Shown one piece after another: positions 1-7,926 of a DNA stretch of 20,441 nt. Source of the DNA: CAVPKN01 sp964588495 (GTDB lineage Bacteria; Chlamydiota; Chlamydiia; Chlamydiales; JAAKFR01); the NCBI GenBank assembly GCA_964588495.1, contig CAZPPS010000040.1:1-20441 (forward strand), read 5' to 3'. Within the stretch, counting starts at the first letter, position 1. The number at the start of each line of letters is the position of its first letter. The notes beneath the pieces were generated by a model. The model saw only the letters and a list, made by a program, of their open reading frames with translations. It did not search any database and had not been told where the DNA came from. Made by a program: the position numbers and the translations under genes.

Positions 1-2
1 CC

Positions 3-40
3 ATGTGGGTGAACTAATCTGTTACCTATGTGGGTGAACT
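3..40. repeat. 13-bp perfect direct repeat at the window edge
   Basis: The 13-mer ATGTGGGTGAACT occurs at 3-15 and again at 28-40, so the units are 25 bases apart. The second copy runs into GGACC. There is no third copy in view and the window edge cuts the context. It could be the end of a longer repeat family or of an insertion sequence lying to the left, but no transposase is visible, so the type of element is unknown. Confidence 0.6.
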
Positions 41-43
41 GGA

Positions 44-115
44 CCACCACAGAGGACAGAGAGAACACAGAGAAGGGGGTATTTATATTTTTTTCTCTTT
101 GCGTCTCTGCGTTGG
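44..115. repeat. Imperfect palindrome of a dispersed 'CACAGAG' type
   Basis: The arm at 44-65 (starting CCACCACAGAGG) pairs imperfectly with the arm at 93-115 (ending CTCTGCGTTGG), leaving a loop of about 27 bases. Most positions of the roughly 22-base arms are complementary. The wording (ACAGAGAGAACACAGAG facing CTCTTTGCGTCTCTGCG) resembles non-coding palindromic sequences that I remember as scattered through many unrelated bacterial and archaeal genomes. That resemblance is recollection, not a search. It could act as a transcript end or be a non-autonomous element. Confidence 0.5.
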
Positions 116-206
116 ATTGCTTTTGGGTACGGAGCTCGGCTCTGGCACGGTCACGCACGGAAAGAAGCAAAGAAAGCTTAACCCCCCTCTTAATATATAA
201 AATATT

Positions 207-235
207 TTGAATATTAATAAATTTTATGTTATAAT
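207..235 (+). promoter_or_regulatory. Sigma-70-like promoter for the phosphatase gene
   Basis: TTGAAT at 207-212 and TATAAT at 230-235 are separated by exactly 17 bases, in a very AT-rich stretch. The predicted start of transcription near 242 would give a leader of about 23 nt before the GTG at 265. This is among the best housekeeping-type promoters in the window, although AT-richness raises the chance of coincidence. Confidence 0.6.
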
Positions 236-264
236 TAGTTATTAATTAATAATTTAGGTGAATA

Positions 265-1437
265 GTGGGTAGCATAGAAGCTTATCGTGCAAAGCAAGCG
301 CAGATTCAGGTTCAGAAAGCCCAGGTGGAGCAAACAGAGCCGTCCAAGATTCAGAGAGTTGTCTCGGCTACTGGCGATTTTACGAAGGGGATGGTCAGTT
401 GTTCTTTCTTCCGCGCAACCTGTGTTTCTGGAATCGGTGTGGGAGTTGTGTTTGCCGTCTATTTAGCTCTACATATGTTCCCTCCGGTTTGGATGATCAC
501 AGCTGCAGCAGTTGGGGCTTTTGTGCTGGGTATGGCGCTTAATCTTTTGGAAAAAGATCCTCTAGAAAAAATGAAATTTGAAGTGGCAACTGTGGGTAGA
601 CTGCTTCCTTTAGAAGATGATTACGTCAAAATTCCTATTCAAGGTGGAAAATTCATCATCCTTGGGAAGAATCCTAATAATTTGACGGGTGCGGCAGCAG
701 ACGACCTGATCCATAACCAAAATGTTAAGGCAGTCTTATCTGTGATTGAGTCATGGGAAAATCAGCCTCGTGGGTTACATATACCTTGTCCTTGGAAAGA
801 ACTAGGTATCAAACACAAACTGATCGATGTCAAAGACCATACACCTCTTGCTGATGCTCAGCTCAATGAAGCTGTTCAATTTCTTAACGAGCAAATTAGC
901 GCCTTGAAGCAAGGAGAAGCTGTGTATGTTCACTGCGCAGCTGGACACGGACGCTCTGCTATGGCTATTGCCGCTTACCTAAAACAATTTGAACAAGCTG
1001 ACAAGTCGTTCCAAGAGATTGGACAAAGGATCAAAGATTTAAGGCCCAAATCAACGATTTTAAAAGAGAAAAAGCAAAACCGACTTGAGGATTGGCATGC
1101 AACGCAAGAGCCAAAAAGGCTGCTGAATCAATGGAAAGAAATTCATCAAAAGGTTGCAATTGAGGTTACTCAGGGTATACACGAAAGTCTCAGTGTAGAA
1201 AAGGGGGAGCTTGAAAAACAGCTTGAGAAGTTGGATCGAAATAAGATGCTGGACGCATTGCTCTCTGAAAAGGAGTATGTGGTTATCAAGGAAAAGGACA
1301 AGTCGACCATTTATTTAAAATATCAAGGCAAAATTCGCGATAAACTCTATTCTCCAACATTAGAAACACGTCTTGGTAGCAACCATTATAGATACTTAGG
1401 GGCAATGACCTTTGGAGCGCCCCAAAATCAGCATTAG
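265..1437 (+). CDS. Membrane-anchored dual-specificity-type protein phosphatase
   Basis: A predicted phosphatase of the cysteine-dependent PTP/DSP superfamily. The signature HCAAGHGRS at residues 223-231 supplies nucleophile Cys224 and phosphate-binding Arg230 (CX5R); Asp191 in DHTPL is a candidate general acid. Residues 1-47 are polar; about 48-95 hold two hydrophobic stretches likely to form a membrane hairpin; the catalytic domain spans about 105-270. A charged, Lys/Glu-rich tail of about 120 residues has no domain I recognise. The start is GTG, with TTAGGTG just upstream and a good promoter at 207-235. The gene stands alone, 83 bases before the SNF2 helicase. In an intracellular bacterium such a hydrophobic hairpin plus catalytic domain could belong to an inclusion-membrane or secreted effector, but that is inference; a bacterial inner-membrane phosphatase is equally possible. 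Substrate unknown. Confidence 0.8.
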   Translation: MGSIEAYRAKQAQIQVQKAQVEQTEPSKIQRVVSATGDFTKGMVSCSFFRATCVSGIGVGVVFAVYLALHMFPPVWMITAAAVGAFVLGMALNLLEKDPLEKMKFEVATVGRLLPLEDDYVKIPIQGGKFIILGKNPNNLTGAAADDLIHNQNVKAVLSVIESWENQPRGLHIPCPWKELGIKHKLIDVKDHTPLADAQLNEAVQFLNEQISALKQGEAVYVHCAAGHGRSAMAIAAYLKQFEQADKSFQEIGQRIKDLRPKSTILKEKKQNRLEDWHATQEPKRLLNQWKEIHQKVAIEVTQGIHESLSVEKGELEKQLEKLDRNKMLDALLSEKEYVVIKEKDKSTIYLKYQGKIRDKLYSPTLETRLGSNHYRYLGAMTFGAPQNQH

Positions 1438-1450
1438 AAAAACTTTTTGG

Positions 1451-1498
1451 TTGCGTTCGGGATTCTAAATCAGTACAAATGAGGACTTGAATTTAGAA
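1451..1498 (+). promoter_or_regulatory. Possible promoter and small hairpin before the helicase
   Basis: TTGCGT (1451-1456) and TACAAA (1474-1479) are 17 bases apart, a weak match to housekeeping promoter elements. TTCTAAATCA (1463-1472) is nearly complementary to TGAATTTAGAA (1488-1498), giving a small AT-rich stem with no T-run. The two readings overlap and neither is strong. No clear ribosome-binding site precedes the helicase ATG. Confidence 0.25.
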
Positions 1499-1520
1499 AC
1501 GATAAAAGCGCGAACTAGAA

Positions 1521-4500
1521 ATGCTCAATTTCCGAAAACTGAGACAAGATTTCTCTTCCTCCATATTAAAAGAGGGGAAAGAACTGTATGAAAATAATTC
1601 AGTAGTTGATGCCAAGATCCTCCTTTTTGATGCCAAACATCTGCGCATCAGCTCCCGCGTCAAAGGCACCTTCAAAAATATCTATGAGAGCGAAATTGAG
1701 ATCAATCGCTCGGAGTCGATGGCAGTCGATTCCAACTGCGACTGCACCTACACTTACGACTGTCAGCACATTGCAGCTCTGCTCTACTTCCTCGAAGAAA
1801 ATCTCAATGAAATTGTCGTGACCTATTCGCAAAACACCGATCTTGATGTTCACGACGATGACGTCAAACAAGAGCTTTTGGTCACCTTTGAAGAGGCAGC
1901 GACCAAAGAAGACAAACGGCAGAGTCAGCAGTTCCAAAAAGAGGTTTTAAGCGAGTATGTGAATGCGGCGGGAGCTCTTGGCTCTTCCCCATTTTTCCTC
2001 CCTCCTGTGGTTGTCGATGAGGATAAAGCGGAGTTGGGAATTATCCTGACAGGTCAAAATCAGGATTTAATGGAAATCCAGCTCGCCATTCGTCTCCCTG
2101 CCCGCTCAAAGCCCCTTGCAATTCCCAATGTCAAAGCCTTTATGGAAGCTGTGGCTTTCCGCGAACCGATCAACATCAGCGGCAAACGGTATTTTTTTAG
2201 CCTATATTCCTTTGATTCGGTCACACAAGAATTGCTCAGCATGTTGATCCACAACATCCGCTATGTGAACGGAACGGACGAAAAATATTTGCGCACAGCA
2301 GGGATTGAGCGCGAAGCCCTCGGAGCAATTCTTGCAAGGGCCTATGATCTGGTCTTAGGAAGCGATCATCAAATCTCTACGGGAGTTGTCCGTGAAGCCA
2401 TTCCAGTCCCCTGTTGCTTTTGCGGCAATTTGGAAGAGCCTCTTTGTTTATCCGTTTATCCTGCCCAGGTTAAATTCACACTCGAATATCTGGAAGCTCC
2501 AGGCCCCACATTGCTTTTGAAACCCTCTGTCCGTTTGGATGAAGACTCTGTAGCTTTAGAATCGGCTCTTTTGTTTGAATCGGCCAAGCCGGGGCTCATC
2601 TATCAAAATACTTATCACCGTTTCCAGCCCAAAGTGAAAAGGGCCCACCTGAAAGCCCTGAATGGTTTAAGAGATATTACCATCCCAGAGCCCCTTTTCG
2701 GAACATTTATCGAAAATGCCCTTCCCGTTTTACGTCAATATGCGGAAGTGGCGAATCCCAGTCTGATCGATCGATTTATTACACTTCCCTTTGTGGAAGA
2801 GGTGAAGGGGCGTTGTGAGATCAATTATCTCAATGGTGAGATGGAAGCCCGTCTATTTTTTGTGTATGGCAAAAATGAGATCCCCGCTTCTTTGAATCAA
2901 CTCTCTTATAAAGATGTGGCAGCCTTCGCCCAGCCCGAAGGGATTTTAGCTCGTAATCTTGTAGAAGAGCGCAAAATTATAGACGCCATTTTTGAAGATT
3001 TCATTTTCGACGAAAAAGAGGGAGTTTTCAGAGTCAAGAGCGAGAAGAAAATTGTGGAATTCATGACAGAAATTATTCCACACCATCAAAACCGGATCGC
3101 GTTCGAGTGTCCTGAGAATCTCTCAGAACAATTTATCTACGATGAGTCAACGTTCGAGCTCTCTTTATCTGAAAGTGAACGGGTTGATACTTATAAAGTG
3201 GAACTTCAGGTCAATGGCTTTTTAAAAGGTGCGTCTCTCGATTTACTCTGGGATTGTCTGGCTTCCAAGAAGCGCTATTTGGAACTGCAGGGGCCTCAAA
3301 AATCCAAGTCGAAATCGATGGCCCGTATTTTAGTTTTGGATCTCGAAAAAATTTCGCCGCTCATTCAAATTTTTGATGAAATTGGTTTGAACAAGCTCGA
3401 AAACTTTGTAGAGGAAAAACCTCTGTGGAGTTTGACCACAATTCAACCTTCTCTTTTCAAGTCCCTGCCTGTCAAATTCAAGATGAGCGCCCGTCTTAAG
3501 GAGATCCAGAAACAGCTGTTGGGTGAAAGTGAATTTTTAGCCCAGGAAGTGCCCAAAGAGATCCAGGCGACTCTCAGAAGTTATCAGGTAGAAGGTGTTC
3601 ATTGGCTCGAAAGGCTCCGTCGCATGCATTTGGGCGGTATTCTTGCTGATGACATGGGGCTTGGCAAAACGTTACAGGCCATTATTGCCATTACGCAAAG
3701 CAGAGCCGAAAATGGCAATTTGCCTTCGTTGATTGTGTGTCCAACCTCTTTGGTCTACAACTGGAAAGAAGAATTCTTCAAATTCAACCCTAAATTAAAA
3801 GCCATAGTTGTCGACGGCACTCCAGATAAACGGAAAAAAGCCTTAAAATCTTCTGGAGAGCATGACATTGTCATTACTTCCTATAATTTGCTCCAAAAAG
3901 ACATCGACATCCACAAGGGAATCAAATTCAACTACGTCGTCCTCGATGAGGCGCAACACATCAAGAACAGAGGCACCCGAAACGCCCGTTCTGTCAAAAT
4001 GATTCAGGCAGCCCACCGCCTCATCTTGACAGGAACGCCTATTGAGAACTCTTTGGAAGAGCTCTGGAGCCTCTTTGACTTTTTAATGCCCGGTTTGCTG
4101 AGCTCGTACGACCGTTTTGTTGAAAAATATATCCGTAAGCTGGCCCCGACCCAGCCCGCGCCTAATGAGCATCTCGAATCGCTCAAGAAAAAGGTCTCTC
4201 CGTTTATTTTGCGCCGCATGAAAGAAGATGTGTTGAAAGACTTGCCTCCTGTTTCAGAAATTATTTACCATTGCCACTTAACAGACCGTCAAAAAGAGCT
4301 TTATCAATCTTATGCTGCTTCCGCTAAAGAAGAGCTTTCAAGACTTGTGAAAAAAGAGGGCTTTGACAAAATCCAGATTCATGTCCTAGCGACGCTCACC
4401 CGTTTGAAGCAGATCTGCTGTCACCCTGCCATTTTTGCAAAAGATGCTGCCGAGATGGGAGATTCTGCAAAGTATGACATGTTGATGGAGCTTCTCCCTT

Positions 4501-4973
4501 CTTTAATCGAAGGGAAGCATAAAACGGTTATTTTCTCCCAATACACAAAAATGCTCACCATTTTGAGAGAAGATTTAAATCAGATGGGAATTGCGTTTGC
4601 CTATCTGGATGGCTCCAGCAAAAATAGATTAGAGATTGTTAAACAATTTAATGAAGATCCCAAGATTTTAGTATTTTTAGTTTCCTTGAAAGCGGGAGGA
4701 TCGGGACTTAATTTAACAAGCGCCGATACGGTAATTCATTACGATATGTGGTGGAATCCAGCTGTTGAGAACCAGGCAACTGACCGTGTCCATCGATTGG
4801 GCCAAAAACGTTCAGTTTCTTCTTATAAATTGGTGACACTTAATACGATTGAGGAGAAAATAGTCAACCTTCAAAACCGCAAGAAGGGGCTTGTCAAAAA
4901 AGTCATCAACTCTGACGATGAGGCTATTGCCAAGTTGACCTGGGAAGAGGTTTTGGAGTTATTACAAACTTAA
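1521..4973 (+). CDS. SWI2/SNF2-family DEAD/DEAH-like helicase with SWIM finger
   Basis: A Swi2/Snf2-type ATPase that presumably translocates on duplex DNA and remodels DNA-bound complexes such as stalled RNA polymerase. Order of domains: an N-terminal SWIM zinc finger (Cys73, Cys75, Cys81, His83, spacing CxC-x5-CxH); a long middle region of about 500 residues matching the layout of bacterial SNF2-associated domains; then the two RecA-like lobes. Motif I is DDMGLGKT with Lys716; motif II is DEAQ at 809-812; LTGTPIEN is motif III; GGSGLNL is motif V; the arginine-finger motif VI is ATDRVHRLGQ with Arg1089 and Arg1092. At 1150 residues it has the usual size of chlamydial homologues. It lies 68 bases ahead of mreB, the same pairing I recall for CT708-CT709. 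Its cellular role in Chlamydiota is, to my knowledge, unproven. Confidence 0.93.
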   Translation: MLNFRKLRQDFSSSILKEGKELYENNSVVDAKILLFDAKHLRISSRVKGTFKNIYESEIEINRSESMAVDSNCDCTYTYDCQHIAALLYFLEENLNEIVVTYSQNTDLDVHDDDVKQELLVTFEEAATKEDKRQSQQFQKEVLSEYVNAAGALGSSPFFLPPVVVDEDKAELGIILTGQNQDLMEIQLAIRLPARSKPLAIPNVKAFMEAVAFREPINISGKRYFFSLYSFDSVTQELLSMLIHNIRYVNGTDEKYLRTAGIEREALGAILARAYDLVLGSDHQISTGVVREAIPVPCCFCGNLEEPLCLSVYPAQVKFTLEYLEAPGPTLLLKPSVRLDEDSVALESALLFESAKPGLIYQNTYHRFQPKVKRAHLKALNGLRDITIPEPLFGTFIENALPVLRQYAEVANPSLIDRFITLPFVEEVKGRCEINYLNGEMEARLFFVYGKNEIPASLNQLSYKDVAAFAQPEGILARNLVEERKIIDAIFEDFIFDEKEGVFRVKSEKKIVEFMTEIIPHHQNRIAFECPENLSEQFIYDESTFELSLSESERVDTYKVELQVNGFLKGASLDLLWDCLASKKRYLELQGPQKSKSKSMARILVLDLEKISPLIQIFDEIGLNKLENFVEEKPLWSLTTIQPSLFKSLPVKFKMSARLKEIQKQLLGESEFLAQEVPKEIQATLRSYQVEGVHWLERLRRMHLGGILADDMGLGKTLQAIIAITQSRAENGNLPSLIVCPTSLVYNWKEEFFKFNPKLKAIVVDGTPDKRKKALKSSGEHDIVITSYNLLQKDIDIHKGIKFNYVVLDEAQHIKNRGTRNARSVKMIQAAHRLILTGTPIENSLEELWSLFDFLMPGLLSSYDRFVEKYIRKLAPTQPAPNEHLESLKKKVSPFILRRMKEDVLKDLPPVSEIIYHCHLTDRQKELYQSYAASAKEELSRLVKKEGFDKIQIHVLATLTRLKQICCHPAIFAKDAAEMGDSAKYDMLMELLPSLIEGKHKTVIFSQYTKMLTILREDLNQMGIAFAYLDGSSKNRLEIVKQFNEDPKILVFLVSLKAGGSGLNLTSADTVIHYDMWWNPAVENQATDRVHRLGQKRSVSSYKLVTLNTIEEKIVNLQNRKKGLVKKVINSDDEAIAKLTWEEVLELLQT

Positions 4974-5001
4974 AAAATTAGACATAAAATATCCCGTGCC
5001 T

Positions 5002-5019
5002 GTGCCCGTGGCTGGGCAC
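5002..5019 (+). promoter_or_regulatory. GC-rich hairpin just upstream of mreB
   Basis: GTGCCC (5002-5007) and GGGCAC (5014-5019) are perfectly complementary around a 6-base loop; a competing 7-bp pairing joins CCGTGCC (4994-5000) with GGCACGG (5015-5021). The hairpin is far more GC-rich than its surroundings and ends about 9 bases before the mreB ribosome-binding sequence AAAGGA (5028-5033). There is no T-run, so a terminator is unlikely. It may be a small repeat, an attenuating structure or a protein site. Which of these is unknown. Confidence 0.45.
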
Positions 5020-5041
5020 GGAAGATCAAAGGAAATACTAT

Positions 5042-6136
5042 ATGTTAAACAGGAGCCACCCAGGCTATAAAGCCCTCCTCGAAATCCTGCGCAATAAAGC
5101 TCTCAAACGTTTCGACAAATTCTTCAACTTTTTTTCAAGCGATATTGGCATCGATTTAGGAACCGCGAACACGCTCGTTTATGTGCGCGGAAAAGGAATT
5201 GTCTTGAGCGAGCCCTCCGTTGTGGCCGTAGATTCACAAACCAATGAAGTTTTGGCAGTCGGACATAGAGCGAAGGCGATGCTTGGCAAAACGCCCCGAA
5301 AAATTCATGCAGTACGTCCTATGAAAGATGGGGTCATTGCCGATTTTGAAATCGCTGAAGGAATGCTTAAGGCTTTGATCAAACGTGTGATGCCTGCCAG
5401 ATCCCTATTTCGCCCCAAAATTTTGATTGCGATCCCTTCCGGAATTACAGGGGTTGAAAAAAGAGCTGTCGAAGATGCCGCTTTGCATGCTGGAGCCCAG
5501 GAAGTGATCCTCATTGAAGAGCCGATGGCAGCAGCTATTGGGGTAGATCTTCCGGTTCATGAGCCTGCCGGCAACATGATCATCGACATCGGCGGCGGAA
5601 CGACAGAGATCGCTATTATCTCTTTAGGCGGTATTGTAGAGGCACGATCGTTGAGGATTGCCGGAGATGAGTTTGATGAGTGCATCATCAACTACATGCG
5701 CCGTACCTACAATCTCATGATTGGTCCAAGGACGGCTGAAGAGATCAAAATTGCAATTGGTTCAGCCTTCCCTCTTGGCGATAAAGAATTGGAGATGGAA
5801 GTGCGCGGCCGGGATCAGGTGGCTGGCCTTCCCGTGACGAAAAGAATTAATTCTGTAGAAATTAGAGAATGTCTTGCCGAGCCTATCCAGCAGATCGTCG
5901 AATGTGTGCGTCTTACCCTTGAAAAATGTCCTCCCGAACTTTCTGCCGATTTGGTAGAAAGAGGCATGGTGCTAGCAGGTGGGGGCGCGCTGATCAAGGG
6001 ACTCGACAAAGCTCTGACGAAAGATACAGGGCTTCCAGTCATCATTGCCCCTCATCCTCTTCTTGCAGTTTGTTTAGGAACAGGCAAGGCCTTAGAGCAT
6101 CTTGAGAAATACAAGAAACGGAAGGCGATGATTTGA
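5042..6136 (+). CDS. mreB: Rod-shape-determining actin homologue MreB
   Basis: A bacterial actin that polymerises on the inner face of the cytoplasmic membrane and organises peptidoglycan synthesis; in chlamydiae, which lack FtsZ, MreB is known to be needed for division. Visible actin-fold motifs: phosphate-1 loop DIGIDLGTANT (Asp34 onward), phosphate-2 loop DIGGGTTE (Asp182 onward) and the adenosine motif LAGGGALIKG near residue 318. The protein has 364 residues, about 20-25 more than E. coli MreB, because the actin fold is preceded by about 33 residues rich in Arg, Lys, Leu and Phe. An extended N-terminus is a known feature of chlamydial MreB. The start is supported by AAAGGA 8 bases upstream. 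Its last codons overlap the start of pckG. Confidence 0.97.
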   Translation: MLNRSHPGYKALLEILRNKALKRFDKFFNFFSSDIGIDLGTANTLVYVRGKGIVLSEPSVVAVDSQTNEVLAVGHRAKAMLGKTPRKIHAVRPMKDGVIADFEIAEGMLKALIKRVMPARSLFRPKILIAIPSGITGVEKRAVEDAALHAGAQEVILIEEPMAAAIGVDLPVHEPAGNMIIDIGGGTTEIAIISLGGIVEARSLRIAGDEFDECIINYMRRTYNLMIGPRTAEEIKIAIGSAFPLGDKELEMEVRGRDQVAGLPVTKRINSVEIRECLAEPIQQIVECVRLTLEKCPPELSADLVERGMVLAGGGALIKGLDKALTKDTGLPVIIAPHPLLAVCLGTGKALEHLEKYKKRKAMI

Positions 6137-7926
6137 TACTGGAAGATATAAGACATCAAGGGCTCTCAAACTGGATCCATGAGATCATTGAACTGACCGC
6201 CCCACGTCATGTGTATGTATGCGATGGAAGTGAGGAAGAGTACAGTCGGATGTCGCAGGAGCTGGTGAACAATGGGACCTTTATTGCTCTTAATCCCCAA
6301 AAACGTCCCAATTCCTTTTTAGCAAGATCCAATCCCTTAGATGTAGCGCGCGTTGAAGAGCGCACGTTCATCTGCTCTGAAAAGGAAGAAGATGCAGGTC
6401 CCACCAATAACTGGTGTGATCCGAAGCAGATGCTTCAAAAATTAAAAGGTCTCTTCAAAGGGTGTATGAAAGGGCGCACGCTCTACATCATCCCTTTCAG
6501 CATGGGCCCTTTGGGCTCTGAAATTGCCCATATTGGCGTCGAGCTCACCGATTCTCCCTATGTGGTGTGCAGCATGAAGATCATGACGCGGATGGGAAAA
6601 GAGGTTTTAGACATTCTTGGCGAAGAAGGTGAATTTGTCCCGTGTCTACATAGCGTGGGAGTCCCTTTAGAGATCGGGCAAAAAGATGTGTCCTGGCCCT
6701 GCAACCCTGAAAACACAGTCATCGCCCATTTTCCCGAAAATAGAAGCATCTGGTCCTTTGGAAGTGGCTATGGGGGCAATGCTCTCCTTGGCAAAAAGTG
6801 CCTGGCGCTGCGCATCGCCTCTGTCATGGGGCGGGATCAAGGATGGCTTGCAGAACATATGCTGATTGTGGGTGTGACAAGCCCAGAAGGACGTAAGAAG
6901 TACTTCACAGGGGCTTTTCCGAGTGCTTGCGGCAAGACAAACATGGCGATGATGCGCTCGGAGCTTAAAAATTGGAAAGTAGAGTGTGTGGGCGATGATA
7001 TTGCCTGGATGAAGTTTGGAAAAGATGGGAGGCTCTATGCGATTAATCCCGAATCGGGTTTTTTTGGGGTAGCTCCTGGTACTTCCATGGAATCCAATCC
7101 AAATGCCCTTCTCAGTTGCTCCAAAAACGCGATTTTTACAAATGTGGCGCTTACGCCCGATGGAGATGTCTGGTGGGAAGGTTTGACTGAGACGCCGCCC
7201 GATGGATTAATTGATTGGTTAGGGAAACCCTGGAATCCCCAAAGTGGTCATCCGGCAGCGCATCCCAATTCCCGTTTTACAGCAGCAGCGAGTCAATGTC
7301 CGGTGATTGACCCTTCCTGGGAAGATCCTACCGGAGTTCCTATTTCAGCCTTCATTTTTGGCGGTAGAAGAAGCTCGACCGTCCCTCTAGTCTACGAATC
7401 GTTTGATTGGGAGCATGGAACCTTTATGGGCTGCTCGATCTCTTCGGAGATGACCGCTGCGGCTGAGGGAAACTTGGGAACATTGCGACACGATCCTTTT
7501 GCGATGCTCCCTTTTTGCGGCTACAACATGGGTGATTATTTTGGGCACTGGCTCTCGATGAATGAGAAAGCCAATGTCAAGCTTCCCAAAATTTTTAGCG
7601 TGAATTGGTTTCGCAAATCGGCACAAGGGAAGTATCTCTGGCCCGGTTTTGGACAAAATGCCCGTGTTTTAAAGTGGATCTTTGAAAGGACAGAGGGCGC
7701 CGATCATGCCGAAAAAACACCTATCGGCTTTATCCCCAAAAAGGAAAACTTTGATCTTTCCGATCTCGCAATTGCCGAAAAGCAGTTCCAAGAGCTCTTT
7801 GAGATCGATGCTCAGGAATGGCTTGAAGAAACAAGGCATCTTAAAACCTATTTCGAAGAGTTTGGGGAAAAACTTCCTCAAAAAATAAGAGATCAATTGG
7901 ATCAACAATTATCCAGACTGACATGA
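6133..7926 (+). CDS. pckG: Phosphoenolpyruvate carboxykinase (GTP)
   Basis: Cytosolic enzyme that converts oxaloacetate plus GTP into phosphoenolpyruvate, CO2 and GDP, the entry to gluconeogenesis from TCA-cycle intermediates. The GTP-dependent family is indicated by 597 residues (typical length), the P-loop FPSACGKTNM at residues 262-271 with hyper-reactive Cys266 and Lys268, the kinase-2-like DDIAWM, and NPNALLSC. The first segment, from QGLSNWI to the GTFIALN stretch, follows chlamydial PckG closely. Translation appears to begin at a TTG (6133-6135) that overlaps the mreB stop; GGAAGG at 6120-6125 lies 7 bases upstream, so the genes are likely coupled. I saw no other good start near this N-terminus. 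The 3' end overlaps the next gene in an ATGA. Confidence 0.96.
   Translation: MILEDIRHQGLSNWIHEIIELTAPRHVYVCDGSEEEYSRMSQELVNNGTFIALNPQKRPNSFLARSNPLDVARVEERTFICSEKEEDAGPTNNWCDPKQMLQKLKGLFKGCMKGRTLYIIPFSMGPLGSEIAHIGVELTDSPYVVCSMKIMTRMGKEVLDILGEEGEFVPCLHSVGVPLEIGQKDVSWPCNPENTVIAHFPENRSIWSFGSGYGGNALLGKKCLALRIASVMGRDQGWLAEHMLIVGVTSPEGRKKYFTGAFPSACGKTNMAMMRSELKNWKVECVGDDIAWMKFGKDGRLYAINPESGFFGVAPGTSMESNPNALLSCSKNAIFTNVALTPDGDVWWEGLTETPPDGLIDWLGKPWNPQSGHPAAHPNSRFTAAASQCPVIDPSWEDPTGVPISAFIFGGRRSSTVPLVYESFDWEHGTFMGCSISSEMTAAAEGNLGTLRHDPFAMLPFCGYNMGDYFGHWLSMNEKANVKLPKIFSVNWFRKSAQGKYLWPGFGQNARVLKWIFERTEGADHAEKTPIGFIPKKENFDLSDLAIAEKQFQELFEIDAQEWLEETRHLKTYFEEFGEKLPQKIRDQLDQQLSRLT

Noticed and set aside
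3..40. Two 13-bp repeats 25 bases apart as the end of a CRISPR array
   Set aside because: Units are too short, the spacing leaves only 12 bases between them, and no cas gene or further copy is seen.
28..210. 60-codon open frame in the 5' intergenic region
   Set aside because: It runs through both arms of the CACAGAG palindrome and the low-complexity T-run, has no ribosome-binding site and encodes no recognisable protein.
1463..1498. AT-rich hairpin after the phosphatase gene as a terminator
   Set aside because: No T-run follows and the stem is short; it also overlaps a possible promoter for the helicase.
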